DNA from: G963676655 sp963678305
GTDB lineage: Bacteria > Verrucomicrobiota > Lentisphaeria > Victivallales > Victivallaceae
Direction: 5' to 3'
Assembly (NCBI GenBank): GCA_963678305.2
Contig: CAXXVV010000013.1
Coordinates: forward strand, 271,606 to 335,605
DNA length: 64,000 nt
Numbering within the stretch: the first letter of the stretch is position 1; the number at the start of each line of letters is the position of its first letter. Positions 37,775 to 45,852 of this stretch are shown piece after piece. The notes below the pieces were generated by a model. That model had not been told where the DNA came from. It saw only the letters and a list, made by a program, of their open reading frames with translations, and did no database searches. Both the position numbers and the translations under genes were made by a program.

Positions 37775-38256
37775 GGTGTGAAAAATACTATCTAAATGGA
37801 CTCGGTACAAATGCCTTGCCGTCACATATTAATCTCAATGGGTTTATGGTTCCGGTCAAACGGAGCAAATTTGATATATTGGGCGTACTGGTCAGGGTTG
37901 ATGCCGTCCCGTCAGAGGGGAAACGAATTGTTGATAGCCACGGCGAACTTGTAAATAATCAATGGACTGAAATCATTGATATGGAAATGACACAAGCAGA
38001 GATAATTGCCGCTGAGATTTCCGGGCGTTCTGATACGGAAAAATTGCGGGATAATAAATGCCTTGACCTTATTTCTGAAATCAACACGGCAGTCCCCGCC
38101 CTTAATATTCAGATTAATGAGCCGATTGTCGGAGTAACCGCCAGAGCCGTTGAACTGAGTGTTGATAGTAATGCGGAAGTATCCCTTAAGCTATTAATGC
38201 TTGAAAAACTTGCCAAAGGCGTTATGCTGCCAACTGAAAAACATGCGGTTGAATAA
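37771..38256 (+). CDS. Hypothetical tail-associated protein (161 aa)
   Basis: Not recognised. Follows the LamG protein with an overlap and is probably co-expressed. A mixed protein with a helical C-terminal half (EKLRDNKCLDLISEIN, then EVSLKLLMLEKLAKG). It could be a chaperone or partner of the receptor-binding protein, as small genes after fibre genes often are; this is inference. Confidence 0.5.
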   Translation: MRCEKYYLNGLGTNALPSHINLNGFMVPVKRSKFDILGVLVRVDAVPSEGKRIVDSHGELVNNQWTEIIDMEMTQAEIIAAEISGRSDTEKLRDNKCLDLISEINTAVPALNIQINEPIVGVTARAVELSVDSNAEVSLKLLMLEKLAKGVMLPTEKHAVE

Positions 38257-38258
38257 AA

Positions 38259-38714
38259 ATGAGTGATCTTCTTAAAAAATATCAAGGCTTAAAAATGTCG
38301 GAGACTGTAAAAAGTCTGATTATTGATAACCCGGAACAATTCAAGGCAAACTGTAATGGCGTAGGCTCTCCGGCTGGCTTTTGGGGATTCTTCTGGCGGT
38401 TTACTCCTGGGTTCTTATTGAACTTTATGTTTGGTTTGAATATCCGGGAAGTTGCAGACTTGCACGATAATGAATATACCGTTCCCCATGAATTCAAAAC
38501 ACTGAAAGAAGCCGAAGCACATAAAAAACAAGCTGACCAGTTTTTTGAAGAAAACCTGGAAACTAAAATCAACCAGCATCATATCCTATATACGGTTGAT
38601 TTTCTGCGAAAAGCCAAAGCTACACTTTATGACTTCTTACTGACAAGTTGCGGAGACGCGGCGTTCTATAAAAATAAAATCATACTGGATGAACAACCAG
38701 AAAAATTTGAGTAA
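38259..38714 (+). CDS. HD-motif phage protein, possible phospholipase A2-like
   Basis: The sequence has NCNGVGSPAG at residues 31-40 and ADLHDNEY at 66-73, in the order Cys-Gly-x-Gly loop followed by a His-Asp pair and a Tyr. Secreted phospholipase A2 uses just this arrangement (Gly-rich calcium loop, HD dyad), and I recall a phage family with CNGCG and HDWMY in these places. The disulphide-forming CC of true PLA2 is missing. It sits at the front of the lysis-like cassette, so an envelope-active role is attractive but unproved. Confidence 0.45.
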   Translation: MSDLLKKYQGLKMSETVKSLIIDNPEQFKANCNGVGSPAGFWGFFWRFTPGFLLNFMFGLNIREVADLHDNEYTVPHEFKTLKEAEAHKKQADQFFEENLETKINQHHILYTVDFLRKAKATLYDFLLTSCGDAAFYKNKIILDEQPEKFE

Positions 38715-38722
38715 GGAGAAAT

Positions 38723-39019
38723 ATGGATTCACAGGTTGCCGAAGCCATCATAACTGGAATGACAAAAGGAGAATTAGCGGCTGTAGTTTGTGCTACAATA
38801 ACAATATTTTCTTTAATGATAGGTGCTTTAAGTTATATAATGCATCTACATCTAAAACCACTTAAAGAGATTCCAGGTCAATTAAGTGATTTAAATTCAA
38901 AAGTTAAAAGTGGTGATGAGCTTAATTTGATGATGGATAATAAAATTTTACAGCATCAAGTGAGTTGCAAAAATTGCGGAATTACAAACACTGCTCAAGA
39001 TAAGGACAAAAAATCATGA
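38723..39019 (+). CDS. Single-TM protein, possible holin or spanin partner
   Basis: One clear membrane segment near residues 18-42 (LAAVVCATITIFSLMIGALSYIM) with a short N-terminal part outside and a charged cytoplasmic or periplasmic tail. The tail has a CKNCG knuckle. Size (98 residues) and location before two lipoproteins suit a holin or inner-membrane spanin; neither family is recognised with certainty. An aaggag site lies before the ATG, and its stop overlaps the next ATG. Confidence 0.5.
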   Translation: MDSQVAEAIITGMTKGELAAVVCATITIFSLMIGALSYIMHLHLKPLKEIPGQLSDLNSKVKSGDELNLMMDNKILQHQVSCKNCGITNTAQDKDKKS

Positions 39020-39255
39020 AAAAAGCAATCTGTATTTTATTTATTGGCTTAACTTTAACCGGATGCCAAACAATCGTTGATGAAGAGTATTATGACATTA
39101 CCGAAGCAAATAAGACGTTTGCAGTCAAGGGCAAGGACGGCAGTGCCAGTATGGGGCCACTGAAACGGCGTTCAAACAAAAAAGGCGCAAATGACTGGTC
39201 ACCCGGCAAGCACCTGGAAGTCAATGCAATTAAAGCTGGAAGTATCGGGATATAA
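39016..39255 (+). CDS. Small lipoprotein (79 aa)
   Basis: Signal sequence with a lipobox: MKKAICILFIGLTLTGC, cleavage before Cys17. The mature part is short, basic and hydrophilic. In a phage lysis region a small outer-membrane lipoprotein is the usual outer half of a two-part spanin (o-spanin), and the preceding TM protein could be the inner half. It overlaps that gene by 4 nt. Confidence 0.6.
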   Translation: MKKAICILFIGLTLTGCQTIVDEEYYDITEANKTFAVKGKDGSASMGPLKRRSNKKGANDWSPGKHLEVNAIKAGSIGI

Positions 39256-39287
39256 CCCAAACCCATAAACAAAGAAAGGAAGTAAGA

Positions 39288-39608
39288 GTGAAAAAATTTA
39301 TTTCATTCTTGATCGTAATCGCAATGGTCTGCGCCTTTGCTGTAATGCTCGCCGGATGTGGAACCACACGCGAACAGCGTATGGAAATCTACAAAGGAGC
39401 TTTGCAGAAGGGGGCAAAAATTGCGGTAACTGCTTATAATATCGGCGGCAAAGAATTTGCCTATGCTCAGATTGATAAACAGGTGCAAGAGAAAAAGATC
39501 ACCGCAGATCAGGGCGAAATGTTGAAAAAAGCCGTGGACAAAGGTGTTGAAGAAATTTCAAAGTTGGCTGATGGTGAGCCGGAGGTAGATGGAAGCACCA
39601 CCGACTAA
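39288..39608 (+). CDS. Lipoprotein (106 aa)
   Basis: Signal sequence with lipobox MLAGC (Cys at about residue 24), then a mostly helical mature part (EQRMEIYKGALQKGAKIA and DQGEMLKKAVDKGVEEI) and an acidic end. It is the last gene before the strong terminator and ends the + strand phage operon. It could be a lysis or superinfection-exclusion lipoprotein; no family is recognised. Confidence 0.6.
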   Translation: MKKFISFLIVIAMVCAFAVMLAGCGTTREQRMEIYKGALQKGAKIAVTAYNIGGKEFAYAQIDKQVQEKKITADQGEMLKKAVDKGVEEISKLADGEPEVDGSTTD

Positions 39609-39635
39609 TTAAGGTCAGATTGTTCTAACCTTTTT

Positions 39636-39663
39636 AACCCTGGTCATTAGGCCAGGGTTTTTT
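39636..39663 (+). terminator. Rho-independent terminator of the late phage operon
   Basis: Perfect 8-bp stem AACCCTGG (39636-39643) with CCAGGGTT (39652-39659), 8-nt loop, followed by a run of T to 39663. It lies 28 nt after the last lipoprotein gene and touches the stop of the convergent integrase gene, so it separates late transcription from the integrase. Confidence 0.9.
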
Positions 39664-40921
39664 ATACCATTAATAATAACTTATCTCGTATTTCTTGCCA
39701 GTTATCATCATTCATAGATATCAAGAGATCACGCGCAGACACTTCTAATTTGACTCCACCACTTAAATAATCTGGTATTTGTGCTAGGAATTGTTTTTTT
39801 TCTTCCGCTCCGGCGTGGTTTGTGTAATGTTCCGTCATTTTTGATGACATGTGTCCTAATATCCCTTGAACGATTGGTAACGGAATATTATTCAAACCAG
39901 CTAAATAGGCAAATGTATGCCGCAACGAATGAATATCTTTGATAGATACACGCCGGTCACGACCTTCAATTTTTTTAGTTGAGGTAATTCCGATACCTTC
40001 TAAAAAATCTGTAACATCTGACCCAATTTTTGAGCGCGAATTAATATATATGTTAGCCAGCTCTGGAAACACATATTCATTCTCTTTAGGAATGCTTAAT
40101 AAATATTGTTTTAAGGACGGCAATATTGGGACGTGTATTTTTTTTCCTGTTTTAAGTGTTTTCCTGTTTATCCAGCCAGCGGCAATATCTACTTCCTTCC
40201 AGAGCAGGGTGCAAATGTCTCCTTCACGCATACCGGTAGAAATACCAGCGCGAAACAAAGGATATAAATAAGTGCCTTGGCTTTTTTCTCCGATTAGTTT
40301 CAGTTCTTCAGGAGTGAATGCTTCACGTGGAATTTTATCTTGCTTTAGGTTTTTAATTTCAGCAAATGGGTTTTCGATTATCCCTGCTTCGTTTTTCAAC
40401 GTATTGAATACCATACGGAGCAACTGGAAGGCATCATTGATGGTTGACGGCGCAAGGTTCGCCAGTTTAGCGTTGTGCGTTATACGCCTCTTTCCGCGCT
40501 TATACGAGACTTCCTTATTGTACCGGCCTTTTGTCCTTAGATGTTGAATATACTCTTGGGCATGAGTTGATTGCACTTGATTCATTTTTGTTATTTCCGG
40601 GTACTCTCCCATCATGAAGGACACAAAATCACCCCATTTTGATTCATAATTCTTCATTCTGTCTTTAGATGGGATTGTAGAGCGTGGAATTTTCTTGAAT
40701 TTACTGAATGCCTCTTCAAGTAGAATTGAATCGCCTAAAAGATGTTCTTTGACGTTTTCAATTAATTGTTTTGCGGACGTTTCCCCGCGCATTTTCTCAA
40801 TATGCTTTTTTTCAAATGCTAATGCGGAGCGTCTATTTGTTGCCCCGGTACTTCCCCGGAAACGCTTTCCACCAGCACGAAAATCATAATAATAAACATT
40901 TCCTCTTAAATATACGGCCAT
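39662..40921 (-). CDS. int: Tyrosine-recombinase integrase
   Basis: Catalyses site-specific insertion of the phage. An N-terminal DNA-binding region (YYYDFRAGGKRFRGSTGAT) and a SAM-like core domain (residues about 85-190) precede the catalytic domain with all expected residues: Arg in STGMREGD near 233, His and Arg in HSLRHTFAYL near 332, His in GHMSS and the nucleophile Tyr in EHYTNH near 366. Length of 419 residues is normal. It is the only - strand phage gene and lies next to the tRNA-Val 3' end, the usual layout for tRNA-integrating phages. Confidence 0.93.
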   Translation of the reverse strand: MAVYLRGNVYYYDFRAGGKRFRGSTGATNRRSALAFEKKHIEKMRGETSAKQLIENVKEHLLGDSILLEEAFSKFKKIPRSTIPSKDRMKNYESKWGDFVSFMMGEYPEITKMNQVQSTHAQEYIQHLRTKGRYNKEVSYKRGKRRITHNAKLANLAPSTINDAFQLLRMVFNTLKNEAGIIENPFAEIKNLKQDKIPREAFTPEELKLIGEKSQGTYLYPLFRAGISTGMREGDICTLLWKEVDIAAGWINRKTLKTGKKIHVPILPSLKQYLLSIPKENEYVFPELANIYINSRSKIGSDVTDFLEGIGITSTKKIEGRDRRVSIKDIHSLRHTFAYLAGLNNIPLPIVQGILGHMSSKMTEHYTNHAGAEEKKQFLAQIPDYLSGGVKLEVSARDLLISMNDDNWQEIRDKLLLMV

Positions 40922-41074
40922 TGTAAAATTCCCTTATTTAGTCTTAAATAATCTATAATAATCTAATATACACCGTAAAACAAGTTTGGTCACATTTTTC
41001 ACCACATGAAAATTACAAAAGCGATTTTTACTAAGAAATTTTTCTTGTAAGTTGCTTATTTGTAGGGGGTTGGA
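40922..41074. other. Integrase upstream and right attachment region (attR)
   Basis: The 153-bp stretch between the integrase start and the tRNA 3' end is strongly AT-rich and holds an inverted element AAGAAATTTTTCTT (about 41034-41047) and an oligo-AT stretch near 40,950-40,970. It should contain the integrase promoter and Int arm sites. The core of attR should be the 3' part of tRNA-Val, restored by the phage copy. Its partner, a direct repeat of the tRNA 3' end, must lie left of the window. Confidence 0.5.
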
Positions 41075-41151
<77 letters not shown>

Positions 41152-41171
41152 CTGAATTACTTCGAGCGCTT

Positions 41172-41199
41172 AATATATCTTGGTTTTGTTGAATGTCAA
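41172..41199 (-). promoter_or_regulatory. Sigma-70-type promoter of tRNA-Val
   Basis: Reading the - strand: TTGACA (41199-41194), 16-nt spacer, TATATT (41177-41172), then 20 nt to the mature 5' end at 41151. A perfect -35 and a near-perfect -10 with a short leader, as expected for a stable-RNA gene. Confidence 0.65.
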
Positions 41200-41636
41200 A
41201 CTGGATTTCCCTTTTTTTGTAAAATATAAGTATGATATTTGCCTGTTTTATTCCATCATTATTGTTTGTGCAATTCACAAAAGCTTATTCATTAGCTAAA
41301 TATTAAAAAAAATCCCGTTCCTGATGTAATATTTACGACGCTGTATGAGTATTATGCAATGCAATCAACAGAACGGAACAGGATTATGCTAAAATCGATG
41401 CAAATATTTAAATTTTTGACCAATATGAAGGTGCTGAGGACAATTGTTGATATACACGGAGATAGTAGGCAGCATAGCATGACAACGCTCATCTATACTG
41501 TATTTTTGATAAAAGATATTTTACCGAAGTATATTTTTTCTAATAAAAATATCCTATTTATAAGTTGCCAGCACAATAATATTTTAAGCATATCGTTTAT
41601 GATAGTGAGACTTAACCCATTAGTAAGGTATTGAAA
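41200..41636. other. Intergenic stretch, no convincing gene
   Basis: About 440 bp of AT-rich DNA between the tRNA promoter and the RidA-like gene. It contains a 91-codon frame (41359-41634) of Ile/Phe-rich, atypical composition that I do not accept. A possible start signal gtaagg lies at 41623-41628 before the RidA-like ATG. No terminator or repeat is clear. Confidence 0.5.
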
Positions 41637-42806
41637 ATGATGCTGGCAGAACAACAATGTGCGGTTTGCCCGACTGGACAACACAGCGCGACTTTTCTGG
41701 CTGACCAAGCCACCGATGAACTCTTTTTCGCTTATACGGCGGAACCTGCATTGAATTTTGAAACTGAAGTTGAGAGCCTTCTGGCCCAATATGAGTCGGA
41801 AAGCGCCAAACTCAGATGTTCAAGTGAAACCGAAATTTTCCTGCGTTTCCATTTGAGCGATATTTGCCGCCAGGCAGATACTTTGCGCCGCATGCTTGGA
41901 GCTCGGGATTCATTTGTTTCATTTGTCGGGCAGGCGCCGGTTAACGGGGCCAGGGTAGCGCTTGAAGCCTGGCATCTGCGCCCGCCGGAATATCAGAAGA
42001 CCGTGGTCGATGTCAACGGCGCGCATGAAGTCGATATCAAACTGAAAAATTACGAGATGTTCTACCATTGCCGCCGCCATCTGGAAGCGTCCGGTAGCGA
42101 CGGCCAGACACTTGAGGAATTTACCACGCTTAATACCGCCTTGAAAAAACGCGGCGGCTGTGTCGCCGATAATTGTTTACGGACCTGGATATATTGTCGG
42201 GACGTTGATAATAACTACAAAGGGCTGGTCGACGCACGGCGTGAATTGTTCCGTCAATACGGAATGATCGAGAAGACCAATTATATTGCCAGCACCGGGA
42301 TTGAAGGTCAATGTATTGATCCGCGACGTCTGGTCGGAATGGATTCATACTGTGTTTTCGGACTTGAATCCGGACAGGTCGAGTATATGCAGGCTCTGGA
42401 CCATCTTTCGCCGACTCATATTTACGGCGTAACCTTTGAGCGCGGGACGAGGATTGTTTTCGGCGACCGTTCGCATTATTACATTTCAGGGACCGCAAGC
42501 ATCGACAAAGATGGTCAGATTGTTCACCCCGGTGATGTAGCCATGCAAGTTGAGCGGACGGTGGAAAATATCAATGCGCTGCTGAATAATCATAATGCGA
42601 CGATCAACGATTTAAAAATCGCGGTTGTGTATCTGCGTGATGCCGCTGATGCGTTGCTGGTTGAAGAGCGTCTTTCCAGGCTGTTGCCGAAATCATTGCC
42701 GCGGATTATGGTCAAGGCTCCGGTGTGCCGTCCCGGCTGGCTGGTCGAGATCGACGCCATCGGCGTCAACGCCAACGGTAATCCCCGCTACAGAAATTTT
42801 GTTTGA
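41637..42806 (+). CDS. RidA/chorismatase (FkbO/Hyg5)-like protein
   Basis: A 389-residue protein of the RidA-like fold used by chorismatases. The second half has the typical signature: LRTWIYCRDVDNNYKG, RELFRQYGMIEKTNYIASTG, VTFERGTRIVFGDRSHYYIS, GTASIDKDGQIVHPGD, VERTVENINALLNNHNAT and the closing CRPGWLVEIDAI with the conserved Arg. The first half would be the degenerate RidA-like half. The start is at ATG 41637 (or 41640), 8 nt after gtaagg; a TTG at 41631 also exists. No neighbouring gene of isochorismate or quinone biosynthesis is in the window, so substrate is unknown. Confidence 0.7.
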   Translation: MMLAEQQCAVCPTGQHSATFLADQATDELFFAYTAEPALNFETEVESLLAQYESESAKLRCSSETEIFLRFHLSDICRQADTLRRMLGARDSFVSFVGQAPVNGARVALEAWHLRPPEYQKTVVDVNGAHEVDIKLKNYEMFYHCRRHLEASGSDGQTLEEFTTLNTALKKRGGCVADNCLRTWIYCRDVDNNYKGLVDARRELFRQYGMIEKTNYIASTGIEGQCIDPRRLVGMDSYCVFGLESGQVEYMQALDHLSPTHIYGVTFERGTRIVFGDRSHYYISGTASIDKDGQIVHPGDVAMQVERTVENINALLNNHNATINDLKIAVVYLRDAADALLVEERLSRLLPKSLPRIMVKAPVCRPGWLVEIDAIGVNANGNPRYRNFV

Positions 42807-42983
42807 GCATTATACAACGTCGGAAATTTTATAAATAAGATTTTTGTCAGAGGAGAAATGACCTTCCTGATAGTAGAACGGGAAACTTGATACTGTTCCA
42901 CCTGTTCAGTTTCACTCGGTAGCGACTTTTTGAGGGCAAATCGTCCCTGGTTTCTTTATGGATATTTGTTTTGTCAGTATAGG
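42807..42983. other. Short gap between convergent genes
   Basis: 177 bp between the RidA-like stop and the sulfatase stop. Holds an imperfect short hairpin (AGGGCAAATCGTCCCT) that might help termination, but it has no T-run on either strand. No gene seen. Confidence 0.4.
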
Positions 42984-44402
42984 TTAACCGGTGAATTTAT
43001 CGGCGTCGTAGAAGTTTGACCGGACTTCCCAGCATTGCTCGATGGCGTCGTCGTTAACTGTGGTGCCGGAATACTCGATGTGCCAACGCAGTAGTTTTTC
43101 ACGCAACTGATTGATTCGTTCCTGATGTTCCGGTTGGTCGATCAGGTTGAAGATTTCGCGCGGATCGCTTTCCATATCATAAAGTTCCCCTTTGAAGTCG
43201 TTTGATTGAACAAATTTCCAGCGTCCGCAACGAATCATGCTCTGGGTCAGATGGTTGTCGGCGTCATAGAAATAGTTATTGGAAAAGACGGCTTCTTTGT
43301 GGAATATTGTTTCCTCTTCAAGCAGCGGCAGCAGGCTTTTTCCCTGAACAGCCAATGGGATTTTGATCTTGCAGTAATCGAGGATTGTCGGCAGGATGTC
43401 GACGTTTTCATTCAGTTCGCCAGTGGTCCTTGCCTCGTCGCGATAATCCGGGTGCGAGATGATTAGTGGAACCCGAACCAGCCGGTCATCCATGCACCAG
43501 GATTTGCCGATGATGCCATAGGCGGAACTGAAGTCGCCGTGGTCCGAGGTGAAGATAATCATCGTATCATCGTAAACACCGGCTTCCTGCAATGCTTTTA
43601 CGATCCGTCCGACCTGATCGTCAACCAGGGTTATCAGACCATAAATATGGGCCATATAAATTCGCAATTCGTGTTCAGTCGTGTATTTGCGGTTCTGCTC
43701 GACCCAGCGGACGAATGCCGGCGGTTTGTTTTCCAATTCATGTTCGTAGACCGGTTCCAGTGAAAGCCGGTCGGGATCATACATGGTATCGTACGGGGCG
43801 GGCGGCGAAAACGGTCCGTGCGGGGCGATGTTGCCGACAAAGCAGAGGAACGGGTTTTCTTTGTTATGGTTGATAAAATCGATCGCGCGGTCGGCTATTA
43901 CCTTTTCGAAGTAGTGTTCATAAGGAATATTGGAGGTTCCGACGTTCCAGAAACGCATTTCCGGATTTTTGATCTCCCGTCCTTCCGGATACCGTATATT
44001 CAGGCCCTTTGACCTCAGGTAGGTATTATACTGGTCCAGCCAGATAAACGATTCCCGCCAGCCGTCACGCGCCATATCGTCGTCATGGCCGCCGTAATGG
44101 GTTTTGCCGAAATAACCGGTACGGTAACCGGCGGCGCTGAAATAATGTCCCATGGTCCGCTCGGAGTCCGGCAGATTTTGAACGTTGCAGTTGATGCCGT
44201 GTCCGACCGGGTAACGTCCGGTCATCAGGCAGGCGCGGGACGGCACGCAAACGCCGTTGCAGGCGTAAGAGGTGTCGAGTGTCATTCCGGATGCCGCCAG
44301 GGCGTCGATGTTCGGGGTTTTGATTTCCTGATTGCCCATGCAGCCGAGAAAGGTCCAGACGTGTTCGTCGGTATGGATGATAATAACATTTGTTTTTTTC
44401 AT
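42984..44402 (-). CDS. Type I sulfatase (formylglycine-dependent)
   Basis: Hydrolyses sulfate esters, most likely on polysaccharides. The maturation motif CVPSRACLMTGR begins at Cys52, which is oxidised to formylglycine by FGE or anSME. Metal-binding residues are in IIHTDEH near the N-terminus and IIFTSDHGDF near residue 285; GKTHYGGHDDD lies near 100. Length 472 is normal. No signal peptide is evident, so it may be cytoplasmic, unlike many marine or gut secreted sulfatases. It is the second gene of a two-gene operon (overlap of 4 nt with the DUF362 gene). Confidence 0.9.
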   Translation of the reverse strand: MKKTNVIIIHTDEHVWTFLGCMGNQEIKTPNIDALAASGMTLDTSYACNGVCVPSRACLMTGRYPVGHGINCNVQNLPDSERTMGHYFSAAGYRTGYFGKTHYGGHDDDMARDGWRESFIWLDQYNTYLRSKGLNIRYPEGREIKNPEMRFWNVGTSNIPYEHYFEKVIADRAIDFINHNKENPFLCFVGNIAPHGPFSPPAPYDTMYDPDRLSLEPVYEHELENKPPAFVRWVEQNRKYTTEHELRIYMAHIYGLITLVDDQVGRIVKALQEAGVYDDTMIIFTSDHGDFSSAYGIIGKSWCMDDRLVRVPLIISHPDYRDEARTTGELNENVDILPTILDYCKIKIPLAVQGKSLLPLLEEETIFHKEAVFSNNYFYDADNHLTQSMIRCGRWKFVQSNDFKGELYDMESDPREIFNLIDQPEHQERINQLREKLLRWHIEYSGTTVNDDAIEQCWEVRSNFYDADKFTG

Positions 44403-45616
44403 TTTTCTTTGCGTCCGATTGTTGCCAGTTTATTGCAGGCTGCGACGGCTTTGCCGACCAGGGCTGCGAGTTTATCAAGATTAACATGTCGCTCAAACCA
44501 GGTCGGGTCCAGTTTTATGGCTTTGACCGGGCAGAACTCATGACAGCAGTAGCATTTTATACAGGTCGCTTTGTCTACTTCCCAACTCTTATCCGGATCA
44601 ATTGCCGGGGGCGTAAGCGGACAGCCGTTTCGGCAGTTCATGCATTTTACGCACTTATCCGGATTAATTTCCGGGTAAGCCTTCCAATGCTGGCGGAGCC
44701 ATTCGATCGCCGGGCCGGGCAGGGGGAGAAGGCGCAGAATACCGCTGTATTCTTTAATGGTTTTAAAGTCGTCAATTTTAAACTCAGCCGGGTCGGCGCC
44801 GACGATTTCTATCATATCTTCGGCAATGACTCCGTAACCGCGTCTGGCGGCTGCGCCCAGGATCGGGTTGGTGTCCGGATCGACCCCGATCATCCGGCAC
44901 GCCACCGCGTCAACCGCGGTCAGGTCGGCGGAAGCGATAATACAGCCGATATGGCGCGGGTCGCCGCCGCTGGGACCGTCGCCCTCCATGCCGACTACCG
45001 CGTCCATAACCGCCAGCGCCATCGGCGCGGCCCGGTCGATATCGACAATGAATTCAGCCAGCCATTCGCGGGTCTTCATCCGATAATGGTATTGCGCCTT
45101 GAGCGAACCGGGCAGCAGTCCGTATTGATTCTTCAAAGCTCCGGTAAAACCCATTTGACCGTGGGTCTTGAGTTTGGGCAGAGTTATGATCAGGTCAATA
45201 TCTTTGATGACCGAGGACAGCGGCAGTTTGCGTCCGACTTTGTTGTCCGGCTGTTCAAATTCGCCGGGATCGGCAAGTTCGCGCAGGGTAGCGCCGCTGG
45301 CGGCGGCCGCGTCGCTCATTCCGGTAATTTTGCAAACCGATTCAAAAGTTCCCATGCCGGGACTGTCACCGATGAAACATTCGGCTCCCGCGCCGATAAC
45401 CAGTTCAGCCATTGCTTTAACTATTTCCGGATGGGTGGTGACCGCTTTTTCCGGTTTGAAAGTTCCGAGAAGATTTGGTTTCAGCAGGATTCGTTGTCCT
45501 GGAGAAACGAATTTTTCAATTCCGCCAAGCTGTTTCAAACATTCGTTAACGGCCTGCTTTATGGTATCCGGTTTGTAATCGGGGGCCCGGCTGATGCTGA
45601 CTATTGATTTATCCAT
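44399..45616 (-). CDS. DUF362 protein with two 4Fe-4S clusters
   Basis: The main part (about residues 1-310) is a DUF362-type domain: ILLKPNLLGTFKPEKA and THPEIVKAMAELVIGAGAEC near the start, LPKLKTHGQMGFTGALKN in the middle. The C-terminus carries two ferredoxin-type clusters: CVKCMNCRNGC near 325 and CIKCYCCHEFC near 355. It is a reductase or electron-transfer protein of unknown substrate. It precedes the sulfatase with an ATGA overlap, so the two are co-expressed. It could supply electrons, but a role in sulfatase maturation is only a guess. Confidence 0.85.
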   Translation of the reverse strand: MDKSIVSISRAPDYKPDTIKQAVNECLKQLGGIEKFVSPGQRILLKPNLLGTFKPEKAVTTHPEIVKAMAELVIGAGAECFIGDSPGMGTFESVCKITGMSDAAAASGATLRELADPGEFEQPDNKVGRKLPLSSVIKDIDLIITLPKLKTHGQMGFTGALKNQYGLLPGSLKAQYHYRMKTREWLAEFIVDIDRAAPMALAVMDAVVGMEGDGPSGGDPRHIGCIIASADLTAVDAVACRMIGVDPDTNPILGAAARRGYGVIAEDMIEIVGADPAEFKIDDFKTIKEYSGILRLLPLPGPAIEWLRQHWKAYPEINPDKCVKCMNCRNGCPLTPPAIDPDKSWEVDKATCIKCYCCHEFCPVKAIKLDPTWFERHVNLDKLAALVGKAVAACNKLATIGRKEK

Positions 45617-45771
45617 ATAAATTACCTGTAATGAAATATGTAATGTAATGGCGGTTTCAGCAAAATTAAAGCCTGACGTCAGTAATTTTGACGGTATTTT
45701 TTTTATGCAAGGGCAAATTTAATTGAATCGCCGCAAGGTTTCAAAAAAAGCTTATTTTATAAATTAAGCTC

Positions 45772-45800
45772 TTGACAAAACTGGAAAAATCACGTATAAT
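45772..45800 (+). promoter_or_regulatory. Consensus sigma-70 promoter of the LacI-type gene
   Basis: TTGACA (45772-45777), exactly 17 nt, TATAAT (45795-45800): a perfect consensus on both boxes and spacing. It drives the regulator at 45853 with a leader of about 45 nt. A promoter this strong for a repressor suggests tight autoregulation. Confidence 0.85.
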
Positions 45801-45808
45801 CAAGTTAT

Positions 45809-45836
45809 ACAAAATAGTTTGTAAAAAGTAGTTTGT
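45809..45836 (+). promoter_or_regulatory. Operator-like repeats at the promoter of the LacI-type gene
   Basis: Two direct copies of TAGTTTGT (45815-45822 and 45829-45836), 14 nt start to start, plus an inverted pair ACAAA/TTTGT around the first copy. They lie just downstream of the -10 box and could bind the regulator itself and block transcription. No matching copies are seen elsewhere. Confidence 0.4.
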
Positions 45837-45852
45837 TTGAAAGGGTGCATTA

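Larger units (their letters stand above)
1..41074. mobile_element. Prophage (tailed, podovirus-like), right-hand part
   Basis: Continuous phage genome: nucleotide metabolism, recombination and replication genes, then terminase, P22-type portal, scaffold, capsid, tail, ejection proteins, a giant polyvalent protein, lysis-like genes and an integrase beside a tRNA. All genes except the integrase are on the + strand. The right boundary is set by the 3' end of tRNA-Val at 41,075; the left end is not in the window because position 1 lies inside the dUTPase. The P22-type portal and the tail stabilisation-like protein, with no contractile sheath or tape measure seen, suggest a short-tailed virion. 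No CI-like repressor or excisionase is seen, so lysogeny control must lie to the left. Confidence 0.9.

Noticed and set aside
41359..41634. 91-codon frame before the RidA-like gene
   Set aside because: Ile/Phe/Asn-rich with no ribosome site of quality and no protein-like motif; typical of AT-rich intergenic DNA.
44390..45607. 405-codon frame opposite the DUF362 gene
   Set aside because: Antisense shadow of a gene with clear iron-sulfur motifs; the composition is unlike a protein.
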